From contig DATKQM010000017.1 of the NCBI GenBank assembly GCA_035532735.1, positions 1-51,004 of the forward strand: a stretch of 51,004 nt of DNA. The letters are read 5' to 3'. Under the pieces are notes generated by a model. That model searched no databases. It was not told the DNA's origin and saw nothing but the letters and a program-made list of their open reading frames with translations. Of the stretch, positions 34,090 to 41,608 are shown piece after piece (within the stretch, counting starts at the first letter, position 1; each line of letters starts with the position of its first letter). The DNA comes from Chersky-840 sp035532735. GTDB lineage: Bacteria; Actinomycetota; Acidimicrobiia; Acidimicrobiales; UBA8190. The translations under genes and the position numbers were made by a program.

Positions 34090-34962
34090 ATGCGAATCGG
34101 AGTCGTGTTCCCCCAGACCGAGATAGGAGCCGATGTAGGCGCGGTACGCGCCTACGCCGAGCAGGTCGAGAGCTTGGGCTTCACCCACGTCCTGGCCTAC
34201 GACCACGTGCTCGGGGCCGACCCCGATGCACATCCCGGGTGGTCGGGGCCCTACAACCTCGAGTCCACCTTCCACGAGCCGTTCGTGCTGTTCGGCTTTC
34301 TCGCCGGGTTCACGTCGCTCGAGCTGGTCACCGGGATCATCATCTTGCCCCAGCGCCAGACCGCGTTGGTCGCCAAGCAGGCCGCCTCGGTCGACGTCCT
34401 CTCCGCCGGCCGCCTGCGGCTCGGCATCGGGTTGGGGTGGAACCCGGTCGAGTACGAAGCCCTGGGCAAGACCTTCTCGGATCGGGGCAAACGGGTCGAC
34501 GAGCAGGTCGAGCTCCTCCGACGGTTGTGGACCGAACCGTCGGTCACGTTCCACGGCAGCTTCGAGCACGTGACCGGCGCAGGTGTGGCACCGCTGCCAG
34601 TGCAGCGGCCGATCCCGGTGTGGTTCGGCGCACAGTCCCCCCCTGCTTACCGTCGGGCCGGCCGACTGGGAGACGGATGGTTGCCCCAGGTCCCGCCGGG
34701 ACCGAAGCTCGACGAAGCGAGGGCCATCGTCGAGGGGGCCGCCCAAGCGGCGGGGCGCGACCCCGCCGCATTGGGCATGGAGGGTCGGGTCAGCTGGGGC
34801 GACAAGACCGTCACCAAACTCGTCGAGCAGATCGGACGCTGGCGCGCCTCGGGGGCATCGCATGTGTCGGTGAACACCATGGGGTCGGGCCTCGACGCCG
34901 TCGACGACCATCTGCGCGTCCTCGGTGACATCGCCCGCGCCCTCGAACTGCCGGGCCTATAG
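34090..34962 (+). CDS. LLM class F420-dependent oxidoreductase
   Basis: A 290-residue TIM-barrel oxidoreductase. RIGVVFPQTEIG, GFTHVLAYDHVLGADP, LELVTGIIILPQRQTALVAKQAASVDVLSAGRLRLGIGLGWNPVEYEALG and RPIPVWFGAQSPPAYRRAGRLGDGWLP are textbook segments of the F420-dependent LLM group (TIGR03619-like, from memory). The ATG at 34090 follows AGAGGA. It is directed away from lhr; the next gene (MBL fold) follows 13 bases later and is probably co-transcribed. Cofactor F420 is inferred from the family, not shown. Confidence 0.92.
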   Translation: MRIGVVFPQTEIGADVGAVRAYAEQVESLGFTHVLAYDHVLGADPDAHPGWSGPYNLESTFHEPFVLFGFLAGFTSLELVTGIIILPQRQTALVAKQAASVDVLSAGRLRLGIGLGWNPVEYEALGKTFSDRGKRVDEQVELLRRLWTEPSVTFHGSFEHVTGAGVAPLPVQRPIPVWFGAQSPPAYRRAGRLGDGWLPQVPPGPKLDEARAIVEGAAQAAGRDPAALGMEGRVSWGDKTVTKLVEQIGRWRASGASHVSVNTMGSGLDAVDDHLRVLGDIARALELPGL

Positions 34963-34975
34963 ATCGATCTCAGTC

Positions 34976-35944
34976 GTGATCGAACGCGCCACCTTGAAAG
35001 CGGTGGACTCGGCCGAGGTCACCATCCTCGTGGACGGGTACCTCGACGCCCTGATGACCGGGGACGACGTCGTTCGTCGCGCCCCTATTGCTCCTGACTT
35101 GTTCGAGCGCGAGCAGCTGCGCGCCGAGCACGGCTACGCCCTGTTGCTCACCGTGGTCGACGGAGGACGACGTCGGTCGGTGCTCTACGACGCCGGGCTG
35201 GGACGTGACACCGCGCTCCATAACCTGGACGTTCTCGGCATGGCGGCCGGAGAGCTACGCGCCATCGTCTTGTCCCATGGTCACGCCGATCACCACGGCG
35301 GCCTCGAAGGGATCGTCCGTCGCCTGGGTCGACCCGGCCTTCCCCTGGTGCTGCACCCTGACGCCTGGCGCCAACGCCGGGTGGCATTGCCCACCGGCGG
35401 CGAGATCCGTCTGCCTCCACCGACCCAGGTCGACCTCGAGGCCGAGGGTGTCGAGGTCGTCGAGGAGCGAGGGCCGTCGTTGCTCCTTGACGAGACGGTG
35501 CTCGTGAGCGGACAGACCGAGCGCACGACGTCGTTCGAGCGAGGCTTTCCGGTCCAAGAAGCCCTGTCCGAGGCCGGGGCCTGGGAGCCCGATCCATGGG
35601 TGTGGGACGACCAGTCCGTGATCGTCGACGTGCGTGGCCTCGGTCTGGTGGTGTTGTCGAGCTGCAGCCACTCCGGTGCGATCAACGTCCTTCGCAACGC
35701 CACACAGGTCACGACCCAGTCGAAGGTCCATGCCTTCGTCGGAGGCTTGCACCTTTCGGGACTGCTCTTCGAGCCGATCATCCCCGACACGATCGGGGCC
35801 CTGGCAGCCATGGCGCCCGATTTCGTCGTGGCGGGACACTGCACGGGTTGGCGGGCGACCCATGAGCTGGCCCGCGCCATGCCTTCTGCCTATGTCCAAA
35901 GTGGTGTAGGGACCACCCTGCATTTCGAGGCGCCGAGCCCCTGA
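34976..35944 (+). CDS. MBL-fold metallo-hydrolase (dihydropterin-type subgroup)
   Basis: A 322-residue metallo-beta-lactamase-fold protein. The metal motif SHGHADHHGG (His101, His103, Asp105, His106) is intact. Others are VVLSSCSHSGAINVLR, VHAFVGGLHLSG and VVAGHCTGWRA. This pattern fits the MBL subgroup annotated as 7,8-dihydropterin-6-methyl-4-aminobenzene-phosphate synthase, a name based on one archaeal member. The true substrate is unknown. The GTG at 34976 is the start I favour. It follows the oxidoreductase by 13 bases. No other conserved domain is seen. Confidence 0.88.
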   Translation: MIERATLKAVDSAEVTILVDGYLDALMTGDDVVRRAPIAPDLFEREQLRAEHGYALLLTVVDGGRRRSVLYDAGLGRDTALHNLDVLGMAAGELRAIVLSHGHADHHGGLEGIVRRLGRPGLPLVLHPDAWRQRRVALPTGGEIRLPPPTQVDLEAEGVEVVEERGPSLLLDETVLVSGQTERTTSFERGFPVQEALSEAGAWEPDPWVWDDQSVIVDVRGLGLVVLSSCSHSGAINVLRNATQVTTQSKVHAFVGGLHLSGLLFEPIIPDTIGALAAMAPDFVVAGHCTGWRATHELARAMPSAYVQSGVGTTLHFEAPSP

Positions 35945-36189
35945 CGCTGCGTTGGCCCGTCTGCCGTGTGATCGAACCGCTCTGTCATATCGAACGATGC
36001 GGAGAGCGCCATCCCCAAGATGCCGAGCACGGCGCCGTGCCGCGGTGTCAGGGGTGTCTGCCATTCACTGTGGACGGGACCGACCTCCACGGCCGGGGTT
36101 TGGAGTCGCGTAACGCATGGGCATCATGGCGGTTACCATCGTTGCCGAGTCAGCCACGATCTCACTCGGCGAAGGCTCGGGGGTATCCA
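35945..36189. other. Intergenic region, 245 bases, no recognisable gene
   Basis: This lies between the MBL-fold gene and the 99-residue protein. It contains only short open stretches without ribosome binding sites or third-position bias. It should contain the promoter of the next gene, but I cannot place one with confidence. Confidence 0.5.
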
Positions 36190-36489
36190 GTGGCAGTCGG
36201 AGTACAGCTCGATTTCAAGGGTTCGGCGCTCGCTAAGTACGACCAAGCCATCGAGCGGCTCGGTTTGTTGCCGGGTGGGCCCAGTGCTCCCGCGGAGTTG
36301 TTCCACTGGGTGACCGAGACCGATGAGGGTTTCCGTGTCATCGATGTGTGGGAGTCGCGCGAGGCGTTCGAAGAGTTCCTGCAAACCAAGGTCCTCATGG
36401 TCTTATCCGAAGTGGGCATCACCGATCCACCCGAGATCCAGTACTTCGAGGTCCACAACTATTTCTCCGGAGCACGCTGGAGAGCCTGA
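36190..36489 (+). CDS. Small protein, possibly ABM/dimeric alpha-beta barrel-like
   Basis: A 99-residue soluble protein. AVGVQLDFKGSALAKYDQAIERLG, LFHWVTETDEGFRVIDVWESREAFEEFL and IQYFEVHNYF follow the beta-helix pattern of antibiotic-biosynthesis-monooxygenase or similar ferredoxin-like dimeric barrels: two strands, helix, strand, then 'F-x-V-x-(D/N)'. VIDVWESREAFEEF is the usual diagnostic line. GTG start at 36190; the Shine-Dalgarno is weak. It precedes the TetR gene by 163 bases and in the same direction. Enzymatic function is unproved. Confidence 0.65.
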   Translation: MAVGVQLDFKGSALAKYDQAIERLGLLPGGPSAPAELFHWVTETDEGFRVIDVWESREAFEEFLQTKVLMVLSEVGITDPPEIQYFEVHNYFSGARWRA

Positions 36490-36652
36490 CTGCTCTCACG
36501 CGACGTCTCTGGTTCGAGGCTCCACCTCGGTCCGACACCCTCTTGACCGACAAACCAAGCCGGACCAAACAGGCCAAGATCATCAGAGCCAGGAACATCG
36601 GGTTCGCCGGGCGGTATTTGTATGGCGACCTCTGGTGCAAAAGAGGACACGA

Positions 36653-37351
36653 GTGGACGAGTCGCCGATACAACCACCTTCCTCGTTGGCAAGCGAGCAG
36701 CAGCTGCTCACGCGAAACCGCATCGCGCAAGCAGCAATGGAGGTTGTTGCCCTCCGAGGATTCGACGCCACCGTCGAGGAGATCGCCCAGCTGTCCGGAG
36801 TCAGTCCCCGGACCATCTTCCGCCACTACGTCAGCCACGACCGGTTGATCGCCGCCACCGTCAAGGACATGTTCGAAGCTTGTGGCCGCTATCCGATCGA
36901 AGGGCTGCCTCGGTTGGTCGAGGACCTCGACGGTTGGCTCGAGGCGCTCCCCACGAGCATTGACGACCTCGACGGTTGGCTCGAGCGCCTGTCGGTGACG
37001 ATCCACACCAGGACGGCCCGCATCTTCGGGAAGGCGTTCTGGGACATTCACGCCCCGAATGGCCAAGCCACCCAAGCCATGTCGGAGGTGGCTGAGCTGC
37101 GTCGCAAGTATCGACTCCAAGGGGTGGGCTATCTCGCCGCGCTGGTGTGGCGCTCCGCAGGGGGAACCGGTGACGTCCCTCAGGAAGTGGTGTTGGCGTT
37201 CGCCCTCAACCTCTCGGCATTCACCACCCAAGCGCTCATGGTCGACTTCGACCGGACCCCTGCTGAGGTTGGAGTGCTCACCGCCGACATCTTGAAGGCG
37301 TTCGTCCGTCGAGCCGTCGAGGCCCAGAATTCCCCGTGGCGTGATCGATGA
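36653..37351 (+). CDS. TetR family transcriptional regulator
   Basis: A 232-residue repressor-type protein. The DNA-binding domain is LTRNRIAQAAMEVVALRGFDATVEEIAQLSGVSPRTIFRHYVSHDRLI (residues 19-66), with the helix-turn-helix in EEIAQLSGVSPRTIFRHY. The C-terminal ligand domain holds a short internal duplication, EDLDGWLEALPTSI-DDLDGWLERL (about residues 89-112). The GTG at 36653 follows AGAGGA at 6 bases, which decides the start. The ligand is unknown. Neighbours (small ABM-like protein upstream, SDR convergent downstream) are candidate targets. Confidence 0.9.
   Translation: MDESPIQPPSSLASEQQLLTRNRIAQAAMEVVALRGFDATVEEIAQLSGVSPRTIFRHYVSHDRLIAATVKDMFEACGRYPIEGLPRLVEDLDGWLEALPTSIDDLDGWLERLSVTIHTRTARIFGKAFWDIHAPNGQATQAMSEVAELRRKYRLQGVGYLAALVWRSAGGTGDVPQEVVLAFALNLSAFTTQALMVDFDRTPAEVGVLTADILKAFVRRAVEAQNSPWRDR
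36923..36985. repeat. 21-bp direct repeat inside the TetR gene
   Basis: GACCTCGACGGTTGGCTCGA plus a final G occurs at 36923-36943 and again at 36965-36985. The offset is 42 bases (14 codons), so the reading frame is kept and a 14-residue unit appears duplicated in the ligand-binding domain. Confidence 0.9.
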
Positions 37352-37408
37352 GTGAGCGGTCAGAACTCTGAGGCTTGTGGCCTGAGGGCTCCGACCGATC
37401 GTAGCCTG

Positions 37409-37635
37409 CTACTCCCGGTCGTCGACCCCGTCAAGGTTGTGAAACGCCGTCGCGCCCTCGGCCAGACTCATGAACTTCTTGGACAGGGCATCGATGTCGG
37501 GGACGCTGAGTTCTTCATCGCAGATTCAGAGGATTCGAAGAACACGAGGTTGAGTAGTGCTTGGGATCGCGGCCGGCGATCATTGTCAATCGTCTCGATG
37601 ACCTGGTGGCTCGCCGGGCACCGATTGATTCTCAT
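37409..37635 (-). pseudogene. Possible frameshifted remnant of a small gene
   Basis: An ATG at 37635 overlaps the stop of the SDR gene (ATGA) and opens a 55-codon frame (to 37468) reading HQVIETIDNDRRPRSQALLNLVFFESSES. About 40 codons in, good coding character moves to another frame (37409-37525), which reads ELSVPDIDALSKKFMSLAEG and AFHNLDGVDDRE with strong G/C third positions before TAG. Joining the two needs one frameshift near 37526. This looks like a small gene broken by an indel; the family is not recognised. The plus strand here shows no better gene. Confidence 0.35.
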
Positions 37636-38624
37636 GGGCGATCGGTGGTCAGTCGACCGATTAAGCGAAGGTAGCCGATGGTGTCGGTAAAGGTCTCGAC
37701 CAGGGGTCGGTAGCTACACCCGAGATCGTCGAGCGTGGCACTGTCATCGGTCGGGACCCCGCTGGTCATGATGATGGCGGCTTCCTCCGACAGCGGAGTC
37801 GAGCCCTTTCCCGCCGCGCGCTGGCGATCGAAATGCCGCCCCAGGTCGATCATCTCGGCCGCAGTGATCTCCTGATGGGCCACCTCCACGCCGGCGGCTT
37901 CGCCGAGGACTCGGGTCCACTGTGCCCATGTGACGTACTGGCCACCGGCGAGATAGCGACGGGGCCCGCGTCCGGGCTCCAGGGCGCTCGACAACATCGT
38001 CGCCAGGTCGCGCACGTCGACGACGCCGAGCCCACCGGGGGGCACCAGCATGAGGGTCTCGAGCGCGGCGAGCACCGCCCCGAAGCTGCCGTCGAGGTGT
38101 GGGGACGTCGGCCCGTAGACCCCTCCGATGGTGAAACTTGTCACGGGAGCACCCTCGGCTTGCCACTGCCTCACGAGGAGCTCGGCATCGCGCTTCGAGG
38201 TGCCGTAGGCCGACAGGGGCTGCGCCAACGGACTATCCGGGGTGATCACCGACTCGTTTGTGGGGAGATGCACGGTGATGGTCGAGGTGTAGAGAACGGG
38301 GTCGGCGCCGGCCTCGAGTGCGGCCGAGACGACCGTGCGTACGCCGTCCACATTGGCGGTGGTCTTGGGGCCCGTCCCGCCTTCGACACCCACCTCACCG
38401 GCGGCGTGGATCACGGCGTCGCACCCCTTGACCGCAGCGGCGACGGCGACGGGGTCTGTCATGTCCCCCTGGACGGCGGTGGCACTGACTCCGTGCGGCT
38501 CCAGGGCCGCCGCGATACGACGGGGTTCGCGCACCAGGATCCGCACGTCGTGACCGTTGTTTGTGAGTGCGGCCACCGCATGAGACCCGACGAACCCGGT
38601 TGCGCCCGTCACAAGAACCAACAT
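37632..38624 (-). CDS. NAD(P)-dependent epimerase/dehydratase (extended SDR)
   Basis: A 330-residue extended short-chain dehydrogenase. The Rossmann motif is TGATGFVGS (6-14) and the catalytic pair is Tyr140-x3-Lys144 in YGTSK, with the serine/threonine in LYTSTITVH. CDAVIHAAG and FTIGGVYGP are also family segments. It is typical of the dihydroflavonol-reductase-like or epimerase group. Substrate unknown. It is divergent from a secreted-protein gene (about 150 bases) and followed at the ATGA overlap by the broken small gene. Confidence 0.9.
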   Translation of the reverse strand: MLVLVTGATGFVGSHAVAALTNNGHDVRILVREPRRIAAALEPHGVSATAVQGDMTDPVAVAAAVKGCDAVIHAAGEVGVEGGTGPKTTANVDGVRTVVSAALEAGADPVLYTSTITVHLPTNESVITPDSPLAQPLSAYGTSKRDAELLVRQWQAEGAPVTSFTIGGVYGPTSPHLDGSFGAVLAALETLMLVPPGGLGVVDVRDLATMLSSALEPGRGPRRYLAGGQYVTWAQWTRVLGEAAGVEVAHQEITAAEMIDLGRHFDRQRAAGKGSTPLSEEAAIIMTSGVPTDDSATLDDLGCSYRPLVETFTDTIGYLRLIGRLTTDRP

Positions 38625-38774
38625 GCTTCACCCTAACGTGACACCCCGTCGCCCGGCGGCCGAAGTGGGCGAGTCCTCGAGCCGCAATGTTTGCCAATCA
38701 ACCGGGAACGTCCACGACTCTCGGAACGTCAAAGGTGCTGTGGCAGATCGCAGAGTGCCTGTGACCAGGTCGTC

Positions 38775-39734
38775 GTGATACGGACCCGGATGCTGGGCCA
38801 CGGCTCGATCGCCGTGGTGGTGCTCGCCACCGCGGTGGCGGCCACGGCCTCGGTCCTGACCGCCCCGGCTGTCCCCGCGGGCCAGGTCTGGCACGACCCT
38901 GCATGGCCACCGACGACGGCGTCGACGGACCCCAACCAGGCGGCGGCAGCGTCTGCAGCGCAATTGTTGCTGGGCCTCGAGAACCCGGCGCCTTCCTGGA
39001 AGACCGTCTCCTCGCCTCCGAGTCCATCCATGGCTGCCCCCATGTCCGAACCCGCCTCCCCCGATCTCGTCGACCTCTACCACCTGTGGACGACGTCGGG
39101 CTCCTTCGGTGAGGTCCAAACGTGGGTCTCGGCGCATCCACCCAGCGCGTCCAAACCGGCGGGGAGCGGTACGAGCTTCCAACGCGGCGCCCTCGTGTCT
39201 ACCGATGTCACATACGGCTACCCGCCCGTCGCCGGCCAGTACGAGAGTCGGCAACTCCTGGTGGCACTGGCGCCGTTGTCGCGCCACCGGGTCGGAATCA
39301 GAATCGACGCCCAAGTGATCTGGTACCCGGCGCGTCCCGCCACCGAGGAGATCCCCCCAGCTATCACCAAGGTCACTGTCACCGTCTACACCCAAGCCAA
39401 CCTGTCGGGCTCTCCCCGCTCCGTTCTGCGGGCGCGGACCATCACGCTTCCACCCGTCGCGAGACTGCTCGCCCGTATTGTCGACTCGTCACCCTTGGCT
39501 GTTCCGGGGCCGCGGAGCTGCCCCTCCGACACCGGGACCAACCCCCGGCTCGACCTCGTCTTTTCGGGCCCTCCCGGAGTCCCAACCGTCGTCGTCCACG
39601 ACGACACCAACGGTTGTGGTGGGATCTCGTTCACCGTCGCCGGCCGTGTCCAGGCGCCGCTCACCGACGACGGCCTGTTCCACCGCGTCGACCAGCTTCT
39701 CGGCTTGGACCTTCCCAGGGTCGACGACGGCTGA
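38775..39734 (+). CDS. Secreted protein of unknown function
   Basis: A 319-residue exported protein. The signal sequence has a basic start (IRTRMLGHG), a hydrophobic core SIAVVVLATAVAATASVLTA and a likely cut near VPA. The first 60 mature residues are Pro/Ala/Ser-rich. A later beta-rich part includes VTYGYPPVAGQYESRQLLVALAPL, VGIRIDAQVIWYPARPA and GPPGVPTVVVHDDTNGCGGISFTV; the two Cys at CPSD and NGCGG may pair. No known domain. Starts: GTG 38775 (used) or ATG 38790; both have weak binding sites. Two copies of GGAACGTC (38705, 38723) lie upstream and may belong to its promoter. It resembles mycobacterial proteins of unknown role only in general layout. Confidence 0.65.
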   Translation: MIRTRMLGHGSIAVVVLATAVAATASVLTAPAVPAGQVWHDPAWPPTTASTDPNQAAAASAAQLLLGLENPAPSWKTVSSPPSPSMAAPMSEPASPDLVDLYHLWTTSGSFGEVQTWVSAHPPSASKPAGSGTSFQRGALVSTDVTYGYPPVAGQYESRQLLVALAPLSRHRVGIRIDAQVIWYPARPATEEIPPAITKVTVTVYTQANLSGSPRSVLRARTITLPPVARLLARIVDSSPLAVPGPRSCPSDTGTNPRLDLVFSGPPGVPTVVVHDDTNGCGGISFTVAGRVQAPLTDDGLFHRVDQLLGLDLPRVDDG

Positions 39735-39797
39735 CAGACCCCGCATGGGAACCGGCGCGGAAGGCGGCCTGACGAGCGGACGGTCGGTTTCGACGCC

Positions 39798-40079
39798 ATG
39801 ATGGTGCTGATGCCCGACACCACCGTCACGGACCCCGAGTCGCGTTGGGCCCGCTGGATGGGGGACAACCGGCTGGCCGCGTCCATCATCCTGGGCATGA
39901 GCATCGGCCTCGTGTGGGGGATCACGACGGGCGTGGGATTCGCGGTGCTGGTCGGGCATGGCGTCGTTGCAACCTGGGAGGTGTTCGTCCCCGGAGGCTT
40001 CGTCATTGGCTCGGTGGTGGGCGCAGCCGTCTACAAAGGGCCACGGTCGGTCAGCCGGTCGGGATCACGAACGCGATAG
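39798..40079 (+). CDS. Small membrane protein, two spans
   Basis: A 93-residue protein with two hydrophobic stretches: LAASIILGMSIGLVWGITTGVGFAVLVG (about 26-53) and VFVPGGFVIGSVVGAAVY (about 62-79). The C-terminus is basic (RSVSRSGSRTR), probably inside. Two extra Met codons follow the first (39801, 39810), so the true start is uncertain. It lies 63 bases after the secreted protein and may be co-transcribed with it. Family not recognised. Confidence 0.55.
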   Translation: MMVLMPDTTVTDPESRWARWMGDNRLAASIILGMSIGLVWGITTGVGFAVLVGHGVVATWEVFVPGGFVIGSVVGAAVYKGPRSVSRSGSRTR

Positions 40080-40100
40080 TCGACGCGAGACGTCCATGAC

Positions 40101-40453
40101 CTAGAGCGGGTGCTCACGGTCCTCGATCGAGTGTGACGGGACCGTCCCAGCCCGGATGGCCCCCATGTGGTCGTAGAAGGGCGCGGCATATGGGTCGGCC
40201 TCGATTCGCAGTCGTTCGAAGCCGAGTGTGTCGGCCGACGATGCGACCTGTCGTCCGGTCGACGGCGACGGTCACCTGGTGAGGCCTCGACATCGTCGGG
40301 CTGCATCGTTCACTCGGCGCGACAGGCTTCGATGAAGGCCTCGTCGTATCCCCAGTACGCCTTCGACCGCAACCCGAGCTGGCTGAGCGCGTCGGCTTCG
40401 GCCCGAACGGCGGGTCGGAGGACGAGGGTCAGGTCATCTGATCCGGTCTCCAC
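40101..40453 (-). pseudogene. GNAT acetyltransferase pseudogene with internal deletion
   Basis: Three pieces of one acetyltransferase can be read in order on the minus strand. The first runs from a GTG at 40453: LVLRPAVRAEADALSQLGL then RSKAYWGYDEAFIEACRAE, stopped by TGA at 40310. A shifted frame then gives VTVAVDRTTGRIVG. A further shift gives LGFERLRIEADPYAAPFYD, then HMGAIRAG and PSHSIEDREHPL, ending at TAG 40101. These match the start, middle strand and end of a standard small GNAT. The stretch between RIVG and LGF, where the acetyl-CoA P-loop should lie (about 40-50 residues), is missing. One premature stop, two frame changes and loss of the cofactor site make it non-functional. Confidence 0.8.
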
Positions 40454-40463
40454 GGGGCCCGCG

Positions 40464-40853
40464 TCAGTCGGTGCCGTAGGCAGCTTTGGCGGGGGAGAGG
40501 TCGAAGTACTCGCGCCACGCTTTGATGCGTCCCTCCTCGATCTCGAACACGCCGCAGATGGGCAGGACGACGGGGGACCCGTTGAGGGTGATGTAGTCGG
40601 TCCGCTCGTTCATCACGACGTCGGTCGAGGCCACCTGGTGGCGGATCTCGAGACGGCCGGGCGGCACGTCGGCGAACTTCGTCACGAACGCCCGGATCGC
40701 CTCCTTGCCGACGATGGGTGTGAGCGGAATGCTGTGGTACACCGCGTCATCGGTGAAGCAGTCGAGGATGTGTGGCGTGTCGCGTCGCTCCCAGGCGGCG
40801 AGGAAGGCCCGCACCATGGCGTCGTTGGACGCCTCGGGTGTGGTCTCGGTCAT
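40464..40853 (-). CDS. Limonene-1,2-epoxide hydrolase / SnoaL-like protein
   Basis: A 129-residue cone-shaped alpha+beta barrel protein. FLAAWERRDTPHILDCFTDDAVYHSIPL and the later segments MNERTDYI and GRIKAWREYFD carry the Arg-Asp and Asp positions used by limonene-epoxide hydrolases to activate water. Length is close to the family's. It could open an epoxide, but SnoaL-like relatives without such activity are common. The ATG at 40853 follows AAGGAGG at 5 bases; the frame extends upstream without a site. The decayed GNAT gene follows after 10 bases. It is divergent from the PAS gene. Confidence 0.83.
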   Translation of the reverse strand: MTETTPEASNDAMVRAFLAAWERRDTPHILDCFTDDAVYHSIPLTPIVGKEAIRAFVTKFADVPPGRLEIRHQVASTDVVMNERTDYITLNGSPVVLPICGVFEIEEGRIKAWREYFDLSPAKAAYGTD

Positions 40854-40875
40854 GGCCGCCTCCTTGGCCTGACTC

Positions 40876-40892
40876 GCTGTCGTTGCGACAGC
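40876..40892. promoter_or_regulatory. Inverted repeat in SnoaL/PAS divergent region
   Basis: GCTGTCG-TTG-CGACAGC is a perfect dyad with 7-bp arms. A smaller one, GTTCC-GAG-GGAAC, lies about 15 bases further on. Both are in the 167-base region between the starts of the epoxide-hydrolase-like gene (-) and the PAS gene (+), a natural place for an operator. No binder is known. Confidence 0.35.
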
Positions 40893-41020
40893 CTCGAGCC
40901 CGGCCGTTCCGAGGGAACCTAGCGTCGCCGACACGATCGCCCGGGTACGCTCACCTGGAGTTCGGCGCCCGGAAGACCCTGACGAGCCGAGAGCATCCTG
41001 AAGAGAAGGAGTCCAAGTCC

Positions 41021-41431
41021 GTGAGCTCCCCCGAGATGCCCAACCTCGAGATCCCCGACCAGGTGCTCGCGGCTGTCCCCGAGTACGGGGCTGGTCAGGG
41101 GGCCGTGGTCATCGTGGACTTCCAAGGTGTGGTCCTGGGGTTGAACAAGCCGGCCGAGGAGCTCTTCAAGATGGACAGTGGCGACATCGCCGGTGAGTTC
41201 GTCGAGATGCTCGTGCCGACCAAGAAGCGCTGGGGACATCAGGCTTATCGACGGGGATATCTGGTCGAGCCCAGGGACCGCGAAATGGACCCGGGCCTCT
41301 ACCCCGAGGCCGAGACCTCCGAGGGCGAGGTCGTCCCCATCACGGGAAGGCTCCAACCCGTCACCGTGAACGGGAAGCTCTTCGTCGCCGCCCACATGGC
41401 TCGCGACGATTCGCCCCGCCCCGAGGGTTGA
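41021..41431 (+). CDS. PAS-domain protein
   Basis: A 136-residue protein that consists of little more than one PAS domain. GAVVIVDFQGVVLGLNKPAEELFKMDSGDIAGEFVEMLVP is the standard PAS beginning (strands A-B and helix C-E). VPITGRLQPVTVNGKLFVAAHMARD is the closing sheet. It has no kinase, GGDEF or DNA-binding part, so it must act through partners or by binding a small molecule. AAGGAG lies 10 bases before the GTG at 41021. A strong hairpin 5 bases after its stop ends the transcript before lon. Confidence 0.85.
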   Translation: MSSPEMPNLEIPDQVLAAVPEYGAGQGAVVIVDFQGVVLGLNKPAEELFKMDSGDIAGEFVEMLVPTKKRWGHQAYRRGYLVEPRDREMDPGLYPEAETSEGEVVPITGRLQPVTVNGKLFVAAHMARDDSPRPEG

Positions 41432-41435
41432 TCGT

Positions 41436-41474
41436 CCTTCTCCGGGTCGACGGCCGTCGCCGACCCGGAGAAGG
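41436..41474. terminator. Strong hairpin terminator after the PAS gene
   Basis: CCTTCTCCGGGTCG and CGACCCGGAGAAGG form a perfect 14-bp stem with an 11-base loop, starting 5 bases after the PAS stop codon. There is no T-run, as is common in high-GC actinobacteria. It should separate the PAS gene from lon. Confidence 0.8.
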
Positions 41475-41539
41475 GCCGGTTCGCATGGGCCTGACCTGCG
41501 GTCGGGTCGGCGGGGAATCCCGGTACCCTCCCCCTTGTT

Positions 41540-41553
41540 GTTGCTAGTGCAAC
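41540..41553. promoter_or_regulatory. Dyad in the lon promoter region (possible operator)
   Basis: GTTGC-TAGT-GCAAC is a perfect 5-bp dyad 55 bases before the lon start. It lies just after TACCCT (41524-41529), which may be a -10 element. lon is often under ClgR or HspR control in actinobacteria. The dyad resembles ClgR-type sites only loosely, and no match to an HspR (HAIR) element is seen. Confidence 0.35.
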
Positions 41554-41608
41554 GATGTCCGGACGAGCTCGCACGGAGCGGGGTCCGGGCGGGAGAGGGA
41601 CCACGAAG

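Noticed and set aside
37352..37690. A 112-codon plus-strand frame after the TetR gene
   Set aside because: No ribosome binding site, mixed composition, and the minus strand has better coding character in part of it.
40167..40922. A 251-codon plus-strand frame over the SnoaL-like and decayed GNAT genes
   Set aside because: It is antisense to a well supported gene and a recognisable pseudogene and has no family features of its own.
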